Below, in pieces: positions 7,795 through 15,499 of a DNA stretch of 64,000 bases. The stretch covers positions 2,232,001 through 2,296,000 of the forward strand of contig NZ_CP091244.1 of the NCBI RefSeq assembly GCF_021650935.1, written 5' to 3'. Under the pieces are notes generated by a model. That model ran no database searches, was not told where the DNA came from, and was given only the letters and a program-made list of their open reading frames with translations. Source of the DNA: Thiothrix winogradskyi (lineage in GTDB: Bacteria; Pseudomonadota; Gammaproteobacteria; Thiotrichales; Thiotrichaceae). Within the stretch, counting starts at the first letter, position 1, and each line of letters starts with the position of its first letter. The position numbers were made by a program, and so were the translations under genes.

Positions 7795-8670
7795 TTAGGC
7801 GCGGCTTTGTTCCAGCAGGAAATCGACGAAAGCGCGGTTCGCACGTGACAAGTAGCCTTCTCGCCGCCAAGCGATGCACAAATCCAGCCACAGCGGTTGT
7901 TCAAACGGTAAATCGACCAGTTCAGGGTCTTCCTTTACCACCATCGTCAGCAGGGTGGAAATGCCGAAACCTTGTTTGATAATCGACTTAATCAGCGGCA
8001 ACAGGTTGGTTTCAAAACCGATATTCGGGGTAACACCTGCCTCTTGTGCGAGTCGGTCGATGATTTTGCGGTGAAAATAGCCGGGACGGAACATCACCAG
8101 TTCTTCAGCGAAAAATTCTGGCAGACTGACGCTGGTTTGGTGGGCGAAAGGGTGTTCTTGTGGCACGATGACGCGCATTTCTTCACGTTGAATCGTGACT
8201 GCTTCGAGTTCTGGCGGAACAAAATCGCGCACGATCACCGCTAAATCGAGTTCGCCGCCTTCTAGCATTTGTTGCAATTGCCATGTGCCGCCCTCGACCA
8301 CTTGCAGGCTTAAATGCGGGAAACGGTGACGAAACGCCATCAAAAGCGGTGGAAAATAATACGAACCCAACATGCCCGGAATGCCGACACGCACCATGCC
8401 TTGCGTTAGTCCTTTGAGCTCCTGCATTTCCAATTGTGCATCGCTGACGGCTTGCAGGATGCGTTGCGCGTGAAGCAATAGGCGTGCGCCTTCATCGGTT
8501 AGGGTCACTTTGCGGTCGTTGCGGTGGAACAGGGTTAAATCGAGTTCGGCTTCGAGTTTGCGGATGGCGACGCTGACGGCGGGTTGTGCGACGTATAGGG
8601 CTTCTGCCGCGCGGGTGAAGCTGCCTAAGCGGACAATTTCGTGAAAATAGCGTAGTTGTTTGAAGTCCAT
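7795..8670 (-). CDS. LysR family transcriptional regulator
   Basis: A 291-residue LysR regulator. Residues 1-60 are the winged helix-turn-helix (MDFKQLRYFHEIVRLGSFTRAAEAL, AQPAVSVAIRKLEAEL), followed by the linker helix and a periplasmic-binding-protein-like effector domain starting at GMVRVGIPG (~90). It is transcribed divergently from the MFS transporter at 8773, the usual arrangement in which the regulator controls the neighbour; the E. coli ynfL-ynfM pair has the same layout. The ATG at 8670 begins the conserved family N-terminus. Confidence 0.88.
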   Translation of the reverse strand: MDFKQLRYFHEIVRLGSFTRAAEALYVAQPAVSVAIRKLEAELDLTLFHRNDRKVTLTDEGARLLLHAQRILQAVSDAQLEMQELKGLTQGMVRVGIPGMLGSYYFPPLLMAFRHRFPHLSLQVVEGGTWQLQQMLEGGELDLAVIVRDFVPPELEAVTIQREEMRVIVPQEHPFAHQTSVSLPEFFAEELVMFRPGYFHRKIIDRLAQEAGVTPNIGFETNLLPLIKSIIKQGFGISTLLTMVVKEDPELVDLPFEQPLWLDLCIAWRREGYLSRANRAFVDFLLEQSRA

Positions 8671-8731
8671 ACCAGCCTCATCGGTAAACAAACGTTATCG
8701 AAACCATTCTTAGTATATATTTTATCAATTG

Positions 8732-8742
8732 TTGCAGTGCAA
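8732..8742. promoter_or_regulatory. Candidate LysR operator
   Basis: The interrupted palindrome TTGCA-G-TGCAA lies in the 102-bp divergent spacer, 31 bp before the MFS start and 62 bp before the LysR start. LysR proteins bind T-N11-A dyads in such spacers. The match is by position and symmetry only. Confidence 0.4.
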
Positions 8743-8772
8743 TTATGCTGTGGGGAAATTCAGGAGATTGCC

Positions 8773-9975
8773 ATGATTGAAGCGAATACCCGTGCTTTTC
8801 GTGCTGCGACGTTGGCCTTGTGCCTTGGTTCGGCGATGATTTTTGCTAATTTGCATGTGGTGCAGTCGTTGTTGCCGACGTTTGCGCAGCAATTTCAGTT
8901 GACGGAATTGGAAGCAAGCTGGAGTTTGACGATTACCATTTTGACGCTGGGCTTATCGTTGTTGGTGTATGGGCCATTGTCGGATGCGATTGGGCGCAAG
9001 CCGATCATGGTGGTGACTATGGCGGGGGCGGTATTGACGACCTTGGCGTTGTCGCAGGTGGAAAGTTACACGAGTTTGTTGGTGTTGCGCGGGTTGCAGG
9101 GGTTGTTTTTGGGCGGGCTACCTGCGATTGCCATTGCTTACATGGGTGATGAGTTTACCCGCAAGGCGGTGGTGTTGGCGGTGGGGGTGTACATCAGTGC
9201 TAACAGTCTCGGCGGGGTGACGGGGCGGATTTTGGGCGGTTTCGTGGGGGAACATTTCGGTTGGGCGGCGGCGTTTGGGGCAATGGGTGTGTTGAGTGCG
9301 GTATTGCTGGCGGTGTTTGTGTGGCTGTTGCCGAAGTCGCAGAATTTCCACCCGAAACCCTTGAATCCGGTACACATTGCGCGGGACATGGGCGGGCATT
9401 TGCGTAATCCGGTGCTGCTGGCGGCGTTTTTGATTGCGGGTGGTAACTTTATGATTTTCTTGAATCAGTACAGTTACATTACGTTTGTGTTGGCGGCTGA
9501 ACCGTATCATTTGTCGCCTCATGCGCTGGGTTTGCTGTTTTTGACGTATTTGAGCGGTACCTTGGCAGCGGCGTTGTCGGGGCGGGTGACGCAGTATTTT
9601 TCTGCGCCTGTGGGAATGGGCTTGGGGATTGTATTGTTGATGGGCGGCACGTTGTTGACGTTGATTCCGCACCTGTATGCGATTGTGTGGGGGTTTATGG
9701 TGAGCAGTTTGGGCTTTTTCCTGACGCATTCACTGGCGAGTAGTTGGGTCAGTCATCATGCGTTGCAGGCGCGGGCGAGTGCGTCGTCGTTGTATTTGGT
9801 GTTTTATTACATGGGAGCGAGTGTGGGCGGGTTTGTGCTTGCGCCATTTTGGGCATGGGAAGGTTGGTTAGGTGTGGTGGTGGGGTCGTTGTTGGTTTAT
9901 GGCCTGACGTTAGGGGGGAGTGTGTGGTTATACCGGTGGCAGGTGCGGGCAGAGTCGCGTAAAGTTTGGGTATGA
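8773..9975 (+). CDS. MFS transporter, YnfM-like
   Basis: A 400-residue major facilitator of the DHA1 drug/arabinose-efflux type with about 12 hydrophobic segments. The MFS motif A is seen after helix 2 (GPLSDAIGRKP), and GLQGLFLGGLPAIAIAYMGDEF is typical of YnfM-like members. The substrate cannot be told. CAGGAG precedes the ATG at 8773. The divergent LysR gene is its probable regulator. Confidence 0.82.
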   Translation: MIEANTRAFRAATLALCLGSAMIFANLHVVQSLLPTFAQQFQLTELEASWSLTITILTLGLSLLVYGPLSDAIGRKPIMVVTMAGAVLTTLALSQVESYTSLLVLRGLQGLFLGGLPAIAIAYMGDEFTRKAVVLAVGVYISANSLGGVTGRILGGFVGEHFGWAAAFGAMGVLSAVLLAVFVWLLPKSQNFHPKPLNPVHIARDMGGHLRNPVLLAAFLIAGGNFMIFLNQYSYITFVLAAEPYHLSPHALGLLFLTYLSGTLAAALSGRVTQYFSAPVGMGLGIVLLMGGTLLTLIPHLYAIVWGFMVSSLGFFLTHSLASSWVSHHALQARASASSLYLVFYYMGASVGGFVLAPFWAWEGWLGVVVGSLLVYGLTLGGSVWLYRWQVRAESRKVWV

Positions 9976-10002
9976 TTCCTAAGTGTACGGATAGGTTGTG
10001 TT

Positions 10003-10581
10003 ATGCGTGAATTAGTGCCGAATTCATTTATTTTTGAACAGCGCGATGCGTTGCCGGGTTTTTTGTGTGACAACATGGTGGCGCGTTTCGAGCAGAATTT
10101 GGCGGATCAATACGCGGGGCGTATTGGTCAGGATATGGGCAGTAACCAAAGTGTGAAAAAAACCACCGATATTTTCGTCAGCGGCGATGACAAGCCGCAT
10201 TGGAAAGATGTGGATAATAATTTGCACCGTTCGCTGGCGTTGGCATTGCGGGAGTTCCGCGAAATGTTTCCGTATTTCAAAGGCTCGTTTAAAGACATGG
10301 GCTATAACTTGCAACGTTATCAGCCGGGCGAGTATTACCATTGGCACATTGACGGCGGCAGTCATCAGTTTGCAATGCGTCAATTGGTGGCGTTGTGGTA
10401 TTTGAACGATGTGCCGGTGGAGGCTGGCGGTACGACCGATTTCCTGTTTCAGAACCTCAGTGTGCAGCCGGAAAAGGGTAAGTTGGTGTTATTTCCACCA
10501 TTTTGGACGCACGAACACCGTGCGGGTGTGGTGAATACCGGGGCGAAATACATTGCCACGACGTGGGTGATTTTTGCGTAA
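10003..10581 (+). CDS. 2-oxoglutarate/Fe(II) oxygenase, prolyl 4-hydroxylase-like
   Basis: A 192-residue single-domain dioxygenase. The iron triad is visible: H and D in HWHIDGG (~114-120) and H in FWTHEHRAG (~168), with K at ~183 in TGAKYIATTW positioned for 2-oxoglutarate binding. These are the landmarks of the P4Hc fold. It would hydroxylate a protein or small molecule with O2, Fe(II) and 2-oxoglutarate; the substrate is not known. It lies just upstream of soxXA with about 77 bp between, so it may be separately transcribed. Confidence 0.8.
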   Translation: MRELVPNSFIFEQRDALPGFLCDNMVARFEQNLADQYAGRIGQDMGSNQSVKKTTDIFVSGDDKPHWKDVDNNLHRSLALALREFREMFPYFKGSFKDMGYNLQRYQPGEYYHWHIDGGSHQFAMRQLVALWYLNDVPVEAGGTTDFLFQNLSVQPEKGKLVLFPPFWTHEHRAGVVNTGAKYIATTWVIFA

Positions 10582-10593
10582 TTGACGACTTTT

Positions 10594-10608
10594 GCATTAG
10601 ATTAATGC
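10594..10608. promoter_or_regulatory. Palindrome upstream of soxX, candidate operator
   Basis: The perfect inverted repeat GCATTA-GAT-TAATGC lies 50 bp before the soxX start, in a short AT-rich spacer. Its position suits an operator of a sox regulator, but no regulator gene is beside it. Confidence 0.4.
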
Positions 10609-10658
10609 TTCATGATTTATATCAATTTGCAGCGCCGGATATTGCCTAGAATGGGCGC

Positions 10659-11129
10659 ATGAAAACTGTAACCACCCTGATATTCCTGCTATTTGTTAGT
10701 ACTTCTGCGTCGGCGGCGGAGCCAGAAGGTGTCCCGCCACCGCCGGAAGCGTACTGCAAATGGGAGATGACCAATTATTCCATTCCATCCCCCCTGTGTG
10801 GGCTGAAAGGCGAGGTTCCGCGTGGCGAAAAGCTCGTCTCGGATGCCGCCAAGGGGAATTGTCTGGCCTGTCACGAATTGCCCATTAAAGGTGTGGAAGC
10901 CTATGGCACGGTTGCCCCACCATTGTCGGGTATTGCCAACCGGTTGTCGGAAGCGCAATTACGGCTACGGGTGGTGGATTCGCGCCATCTCAATCCCAAT
11001 TCGATCATGCCGGGTTTCTACCGTGACCCCAGCCTGATTAATCGCCCCGGCAAAGGCTACGAAGGTCGGACATTCCTTGCCGCGCAGGATGTGGAAGATG
11101 TTATCGCTTACCTGGGGACACTGAAATGA
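10659..11129 (+). CDS. soxX: Sulfur-oxidation c-type cytochrome SoxX
   Basis: A 156-residue periplasmic monoheme cytochrome. Residues 1-20 are a signal peptide ending ASAA; heme motif C68-L-A-C-H72; likely distal methionine M117 in NSIMPGF. SoxX and SoxA form the heterodimer that oxidatively couples thiosulfate to the SoxY cysteine of SoxYZ. Two additional cysteines (C33, C47) before the heme could form a disulfide. The gene overlaps soxA by 4 nt (ATGA), so the pair is translationally coupled. No soxYZ, soxB or soxCD is in this window. Confidence 0.9.
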   Translation: MKTVTTLIFLLFVSTSASAAEPEGVPPPPEAYCKWEMTNYSIPSPLCGLKGEVPRGEKLVSDAAKGNCLACHELPIKGVEAYGTVAPPLSGIANRLSEAQLRLRVVDSRHLNPNSIMPGFYRDPSLINRPGKGYEGRTFLAAQDVEDVIAYLGTLK

Positions 11130-11890
11130 AATACTACCTCGCCCTCAGCTTGCTGATTACCGCTGGGATGGCATGGGCAGATGCCCCCAGTCCTGCCAAG
11201 TCCGGTTACGAATTCGTCAAGGAGGAAACCCGTGCCATGCAGGACGACGAATTCCAGAACCCCGGTTTTATTGCGGTGGAAGAAGGGCGTGGGTTGTTCA
11301 ACAGCCAGCCTGCTTCCGGCAAATCCTGCGGTAGTTGTCACGGTGATGACGGTGCCAAGCTGGAGGCAAAAAATCTGGCTCGTTACCCCATCTACGACAA
11401 GGAATTGGGGGGTATTGTGCGTCTGGATGACCGTATCAATGTCTGCCGTGAAAAACAGTCGGGTGAAAAACCGTTCCCGGCGTATTCCAAAGAATTGCTG
11501 GCATTGGAAACCTTTGTGCGCCATCTGGCGATTGGTGAGCCGGTCAATGTGCAAACCGACGGCGAAATGGCAGATTTGCTGAAAAAAGGCGAAGATCTGT
11601 ACAAAATCCGCTTTGGCTTGATTGATATGTCGTGCGCCCATTGCCATGACAGCTATCCGGGGCAATTTATTCGCGGGCAGAAAATCAGTCAGGGGCAGGG
11701 CAATGGTTTCCCTGCTTACCGGTTAGATACCGGTGAAATGGCAAACCTTGATTTGCGTATCAAGCAGTGTCTGGTGTTAATGCGGGCAGAACCGTTTGCC
11801 CCTGATGCCGAAGAAAGCAAACTGCTGGGCGCTTACATCATGTCGCGTTCCAATGGGCTGAAGATCGAAACGCCAGCACTGCGGTATTGA
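11126..11890 (+). CDS. soxA: Sulfur-oxidation diheme cytochrome SoxA
   Basis: A 254-residue SoxA with a signal peptide (cleavage near AWA-DAP, residue 18), two heme motifs C68-G-S-C-H72 and C170-A-H-C-H174, and the conserved active-site cysteine C215 in RIKQCLVLMR that in known SoxA becomes a persulfide heme ligand. It catalyses formation of the SoxY-S-thiosulfonate bond with SoxX. Both hemes and the cysteine are present, so it should be the diheme type. It follows soxX with a 4-nt overlap. Confidence 0.93.
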   Translation: MKYYLALSLLITAGMAWADAPSPAKSGYEFVKEETRAMQDDEFQNPGFIAVEEGRGLFNSQPASGKSCGSCHGDDGAKLEAKNLARYPIYDKELGGIVRLDDRINVCREKQSGEKPFPAYSKELLALETFVRHLAIGEPVNVQTDGEMADLLKKGEDLYKIRFGLIDMSCAHCHDSYPGQFIRGQKISQGQGNGFPAYRLDTGEMANLDLRIKQCLVLMRAEPFAPDAEESKLLGAYIMSRSNGLKIETPALRY

Positions 11891-11895
11891 TCATT

Positions 11896-12213
11896 TCAGA
11901 CTAAATCATGCCCTAGCATATCGCCTTCCGTATTCATGTGGATTTCGCGTACTTGCGGCATCCGCTTGAGGATGTAAGCTGCCATTAGTGTGCCGCTTTT
12001 TTGGTTGCCGTTGGAAAGTGCAGTCAGAATTTTATCCGCTACAATTTGGCAGCGTTGTTCTTGATCCGGCTTGTCGACCCACTTGCGGCTCATTTGATAG
12101 CCTTTGCTCATGTCCTGATCCATCTGTGCGAAAAAGTCTTCGCCTTCTGCCAGCATAAAATCCGGTACGTCAATATCGCGTGTGGTGTCGTTGATTTGTA
12201 TCCGTAATTGCAT
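11896..12213 (-). CDS. Uncharacterised small protein beside soxXA
   Basis: A 105-residue acidic soluble protein on the strand opposite to soxXA, converging with soxA (5 nt between stops). It begins MQLRIQINDTTRDIDVPDFML and contains MSRKWVDKPDQEQRCQIVADKILTAL, followed by a helical end. I do not recognise a family. A GTG one codon upstream is an alternative start. Composition and length suggest a real gene rather than a shadow, since no other frame codes here. Confidence 0.6.
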   Translation of the reverse strand: MQLRIQINDTTRDIDVPDFMLAEGEDFFAQMDQDMSKGYQMSRKWVDKPDQEQRCQIVADKILTALSNGNQKSGTLMAAYILKRMPQVREIHMNTEGDMLGHDLV

Positions 12214-12279
12214 CACTCTTTAACCTATGCTTCTGTTTGGTGGGCAGATTACCCGATTCCGGCTTTGAAAGGAAATGCC

Positions 12280-12948
12280 ATGCTCTTACTGATTAAAAAT
12301 GTCCTTGATGCGCAACGTGTGAAAGAAGTGCAGGAATTGCTTGCCACGGGTGAATTCGTGGATGGGCGCTTTTCGGCAGGTATGGAGGCGGCAAAGGTAA
12401 AATACAACCAAGAGCTTTCCCCGAACAGCCCCTTGCATCGGCGTTTGAATGCGATGGTGATGTCACCGCTGGTGCAACACCCGGAATATCAGGTAGCGGT
12501 GATGCCACTACGGGTTGCTACGGCGTTTTATGCGCGTTATTTACCGGGAATGACGTATGGTTTCCATGTGGACGATCCGGTCATGGGGCCAATGTCAGGG
12601 CGTTACCGTACCGATGTGTCCACGACGGTGTTTCTTAACGATGATTATGACGGTGGAGAAATCGTCATCCGTACCGCTTATGGGGAAGAAAAAATACGCG
12701 GGGAAGCGGGTGATGCGGTGGTGTATGATTCTGGCAGTTGGCACAAAGTCGCGGAAGTGACCAAGGGTATCCGTTTAGTGGCGGTGACATGGGCGCAAAG
12801 TTTGGTGAAAGACCCGCAGCAACGCGAGTTACTCTACCAATTAGCCAAAGCCCGTGAAGGCGTCATTGCAAAGTTACCCCAGTCCGAAGAGGCTGCCAGC
12901 GTCAGCACCGTGCACATTAATTTGCTGCGGATGTGGAGTGAAGTGTAG
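12280..12948 (+). CDS. Fe(II)/2-oxoglutarate hydroxylase, PiuC/YbiX type
   Basis: A 222-residue PKHD-type hydroxylase close to the usual 225 residues of PiuC/YbiX. The iron ligands are H and D in YGFHVDDP (~94-99) and H in DSGSWHKV (~158); R at ~168 in KGIRLVAVTW would hold 2-oxoglutarate. In other bacteria piuC sits beside TonB-dependent siderophore receptor genes; none is seen here. AAAGGA precedes the ATG at 12280; in-frame residues upstream are not family-like. Confidence 0.85.
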   Translation: MLLLIKNVLDAQRVKEVQELLATGEFVDGRFSAGMEAAKVKYNQELSPNSPLHRRLNAMVMSPLVQHPEYQVAVMPLRVATAFYARYLPGMTYGFHVDDPVMGPMSGRYRTDVSTTVFLNDDYDGGEIVIRTAYGEEKIRGEAGDAVVYDSGSWHKVAEVTKGIRLVAVTWAQSLVKDPQQRELLYQLAKAREGVIAKLPQSEEAASVSTVHINLLRMWSEV

Positions 12949-13002
12949 TTACTCATGCAAATTCACCACTAAGCTGAAAATTCCTGTTCTTTATCTGGAA
13001 TG

Positions 13003-13058
13003 TAGTTTGCATCCCCCCATTTTTAGTGGAAAAAGGAGGGATAGTGTAGATGCAACTA
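13003..13058. repeat. Large imperfect inverted repeat
   Basis: TAGTTTGCAT at 13003-13012 faces ATGCAACTA at 13050-13058, and inside them CCCCCCATTTTT faces AAAAAGGAGGG around the loop AGTGG. It would fold into a long hairpin between the PiuC-like gene and the gene at 13072. There is no U-run after it, so it is not a standard terminator; it may be a leader structure or a small palindromic element. Confidence 0.5.
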
Positions 13059-13071
13059 CAAGGAGTTTTGC

Positions 13072-13950
13072 ATGGGGCAACTGGTAATTAAAAAAGCGTC
13101 ATGGCTGGAAAGCCATGCCAAGCAGCTTGTGATTTGGGGGCCGATCGCCGCCGTACAAGCCAGTACCTTGGTCGGTTTAGGTTATTTTTATCAACGTCTT
13201 AATGCATTGGAAACCAATGAGACACCGCAGCAGTCGCCATCTGTCTTGGCAGTCAGTACTTTGCAAGATGTGAAGCCGCCCACGCTGGTGCGAACCAGTC
13301 GTATCCCTCTGCCGCCGCCACCTGCTGCGCCAGCCGTTGTTAGCATTCCCGTTGCAATGAATAGCCCTGCCGTGATCAACTTCATGCGTGTGGGGCAAGA
13401 TTTTTCTGCGGTAACAGCAACCAAGCCGGTCGCCGTAACGAAAAATGTTACGCAAAAACCGGCATCGGTAGCAAAGCCAGTGGTGACACCGGTTGCTGTT
13501 GCTAAACCCAGCGATGAAGAGCGGGTGGCACAAGCTAACCTTGCAAAAATTCCCAGTAAACCGGAAGCGAATGAGATTGGCTTTGAGGTTGCAGATACGA
13601 GAGTTATTGATCCTGTGGTGATTCCTGAGGAAATGCCGCGTGGCAAACCACTGCCTGTCGGTATTGTTGCATGGGTTTATTTGGGTGAGTTACGTGAACA
13701 AGGCTGGCATGGGCAGCGTTTACATATTGCGTCGGATAGTGGTTTGCCCGCTGTAGGCGAGCAATACCGTACTCAAAAAATCCACGGGATTTATGATCAG
13801 CCTTATGGTAGCCGCACGATGGGCGGTTTCCAAAAGGGTGATATGGTCAAGATTTTAGACGTGCGCCATGAGGCGAATTTTGGTGTCTGGGCTCAGGTGC
13901 GTAAAGTGAGTGCGGTGGGGAAGCCGGGATGTGTAACGTGTACTCAGTAA
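13072..13950 (+). CDS. Membrane-anchored protein with C-terminal SH3-like region
   Basis: A 292-residue protein of unknown function. Residues ~18-42 form one membrane segment near the N-terminus; residues ~50-185 are a Pro/Ala/Val/Lys-rich linker (LPPPPAAPAVV, several KPV repeats) of low complexity; residues ~195-285 (GIVAWVYLGELREQGWHG to VWAQVRKVSAVG) look like a small beta domain of SH3 type, ending with the pair CVTC. It would span the envelope with the C-terminal domain in the periplasm. AAGGAG precedes the ATG. Confidence 0.6.
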   Translation: MGQLVIKKASWLESHAKQLVIWGPIAAVQASTLVGLGYFYQRLNALETNETPQQSPSVLAVSTLQDVKPPTLVRTSRIPLPPPPAAPAVVSIPVAMNSPAVINFMRVGQDFSAVTATKPVAVTKNVTQKPASVAKPVVTPVAVAKPSDEERVAQANLAKIPSKPEANEIGFEVADTRVIDPVVIPEEMPRGKPLPVGIVAWVYLGELREQGWHGQRLHIASDSGLPAVGEQYRTQKIHGIYDQPYGSRTMGGFQKGDMVKILDVRHEANFGVWAQVRKVSAVGKPGCVTCTQ

Positions 13951-13975
13951 GAGCATTGAGCCGTCATTGGCACTG

Positions 13976-14001
13976 AAAAAGCCGCTATGTAGCGGCCTTT
14001 T
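13976..14001. terminator. Bidirectional intrinsic terminator
   Basis: GCCGCTA (13981-13987) pairs with TAGCGGC (13990-13996), flanked by AAAAA on the left and CTTTT on the right. It can end the plus-strand gene at 13950 and the minus-strand gene at 14023. Confidence 0.8.
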
Positions 14002-14022
14002 ACGCATTTGAAGCTTTGCAGC

Positions 14023-14214
14023 TTACTTCCAGAAATTCGCTTCTTTGGAGGCAAGTTCACGGACTTCGTTAGTCAGTTCCTGATAACGCTCACGGTAAGC
14101 TTTCCACTCACCTACGTAGTATTCTTCTGCGTTGAATTGACCAGATTGTTCGTATGCGATGAATTTCTTCTGCATTTCCAGCATTTCGCTAATCAGCTCT
14201 TGCTTAGTGCTCAT
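14023..14214 (-). CDS. Small helical protein near DsrC-like gene
   Basis: A 63-residue protein (MSTKQELISEMLEMQKKF to ELASKEANFWK), highly charged and predicted fully helical, with no cysteine. It lies 88 nt downstream of the DsrC-like gene on the same strand, but a hairpin with a U-run at 14271-14292 lies between, so it may have its own promoter or be expressed by read-through. I do not know the family. The ATG at 14214 begins the charged helix; an upstream in-frame start at 14241 would add a poor extension. Confidence 0.6.
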   Translation of the reverse strand: MSTKQELISEMLEMQKKFIAYEQSGQFNAEEYYVGEWKAYRERYQELTNEVRELASKEANFWK

Positions 14215-14270
14215 GTTCGGTGCCTCTTCAAATTTAACCAAATCCTGAAAGTAGGATAAACGGATTCAGG

Positions 14271-14292
14271 TAAAAGGGGGAATACCCCCTTT
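14271..14292 (-). terminator. Intrinsic terminator or attenuator after DsrC-like gene
   Basis: On the minus strand AAAGGGGG and CCCCCTTT form a perfect 8-bp stem with loop TATT, followed by a T-run (TTTTA). It lies 11 nt past the DsrC-like stop codon. Confidence 0.75.
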
Positions 14293-14302
14293 CGGGTAGA
14301 AA

Positions 14303-14647
14303 TCAATAGCCGCCTTTGCGGTTAGTCGCTGGCAGACCTGCGACTTTCAGACCTTGCTTGCTCGGTGCGCGTGGGAACAGGGTGTACATGTCTTTACTGG
14401 ACAGCTTTTTGTCGCCCCACTGATCAGCCATGGCTTTCTGGATAATACGTTCCATTGGCTGTGTGCCGCCGTTGTTGATGTACTGGTCGCGCAGGTAGTT
14501 AATGACATCCCAGTGACGTTCAGTCAACTCACCAATGCCTTCTTCAACAGCAATAACTTTAGCAACTTCTTCGTTCCAGTCGTTCAGGTCTACCAAGTAG
14601 CCTGCTTCGGTGGTTTCGATGGTTGTGCCGTTTACTTCGTAAGCCAT
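14303..14647 (-). CDS. DsrC/TusE-family paralogue lacking the redox cysteines
   Basis: A 114-residue DsrC-like protein. The fold markers are kept (EAGYLVDLNDWNEEVAKVIA, LTERHWDVINYLRDQY, the SKDMYTLFPRAPSKQG region). Canonical DsrC, as in the copy at 20608, ends ACKYGGLPKPTGCV with two reactive cysteines; here the tail is GLKVAGLPATNRKGGY, with Leu at the first cysteine position and no penultimate cysteine. It therefore cannot carry persulfide or form the DsrC trisulfide. Cysteine-less DsrC relatives have been proposed to be regulatory. It is the fourth gene of a minus-strand group that also holds a Cas6-like protein. The ATG at 14647 matches the start of true DsrC. Confidence 0.85.
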   Translation of the reverse strand: MAYEVNGTTIETTEAGYLVDLNDWNEEVAKVIAVEEGIGELTERHWDVINYLRDQYINNGGTQPMERIIQKAMADQWGDKKLSSKDMYTLFPRAPSKQGLKVAGLPATNRKGGY

Positions 14648-14756
14648 GTTTAATTCCTCATGCAAAAGTGAATGTTGCCATCCGATGAAATTCTTGACCG
14701 CAAAATTATACGAAAAAGTAGTAAACCGCCCATTCCTCCAAAGGGATACGCCATTC

Positions 14757-14803
14757 TCGCTCCCCTCTACCCTTGAGGGAGAGGATCTGGGGGTGAGGGG
14801 TTC
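14757..14803. repeat. GC-rich palindromic repeat, copy A
   Basis: CCCCTCTACCCTTGAGGGAG followed by AGGATCTGGGGGTGAGGGG. The first half is self-complementary. A related element in the same orientation lies at 15718-15755; the two flank the Cas6-like gene and its 65-residue neighbour. Such C/G-run repeats are common intergenic elements in proteobacteria. Confidence 0.6.
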
Positions 14804-14804
14804 T

Positions 14805-15494
14805 TTACTCGGTGGGCTTCAAGGTTTTGATGCCCTTGTGAGGCATAAAAAGCCCGCAACCGAGTTTGCGCCCGTCACCCAGCCCGTATTGCTGTAAGCG
14901 GATTGACGGTTCGCTGTCTAAGTCCGCAATCATTAAATGACGGGTATGCAATACGCCTGTCGGGGTGAGTAAGGTGTGGCTCTTGCCGCACAGCATTTTT
15001 TTTACTTTGAAATCAGCGACCCGTTTTACTTCTGCCGCCATGCGTTGCAGAAAGCTGTTTTCGTCTTCTGCTGCGTCAGAGAGCACGTAGCGGGCGAACA
15101 CCACCGAGGTGTGGATGAACGGTTTTTCCTTCATGTCCCGCAAGCCGACAGCATAGCCATTCACATCCAGCGTTGTGCCGGAGAGAGTCTTGGTCTCAGG
15201 GATGCGGATTTTGGGAATGCGTAAGAACAGCCGTGTGCGTCGCGAAGGTAGCAGGAATTGATTAGCCGCATCATCGGGGCGTTCCCAGCCATTGCCACTT
15301 TCAGCAACGTGAATGGGGTGGACACCCGCGACGTTTTCACCAGCAAACCAAGGCAGGGCGCGTTGGACGGCTTGTGCCAAATCCCAGGCATGATCCAGCG
15401 GCAACTGCTTGCAGTCGATGGCGAAACTAACATCCAGCACCTCATCGGGTGCTTGATAGGGGAGGGTTTTATCCTCGTCTTCCTGCCAAAACAT
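14805..15494 (-). CDS. Stand-alone Cas6/Cmx6-like (type I-MYXAN) RAMP protein
   Basis: A 229-residue protein matching what I know of the Cas6/Cmx6 (MYXAN) family: an N-terminal VLDVSFAIDCKQLPLDHAW strand-helix, GVHPIHVAESGNGWERP, a central FLRIPKIRIP strand, KMLCGKSHTL, and the glycine-rich RAMP loop LGDGRKLGCGLFMPHKG at the C-terminus. Cas6 proteins are endoribonucleases that bind and cut hairpins of CRISPR repeat RNA. No CRISPR repeats, spacers or other cas genes are present in this window, and the neighbours are sulfur-metabolism genes. It follows the 65-residue gene by 5 nt. A catalytic histidine could be one of H57, H60 or H173, but this is unclear. Confidence 0.75.
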   Translation of the reverse strand: MFWQEDEDKTLPYQAPDEVLDVSFAIDCKQLPLDHAWDLAQAVQRALPWFAGENVAGVHPIHVAESGNGWERPDDAANQFLLPSRRTRLFLRIPKIRIPETKTLSGTTLDVNGYAVGLRDMKEKPFIHTSVVFARYVLSDAAEDENSFLQRMAAEVKRVADFKVKKMLCGKSHTLLTPTGVLHTRHLMIADLDSEPSIRLQQYGLGDGRKLGCGLFMPHKGIKTLKPTE

Positions 15495-15499
15495 CGTGT

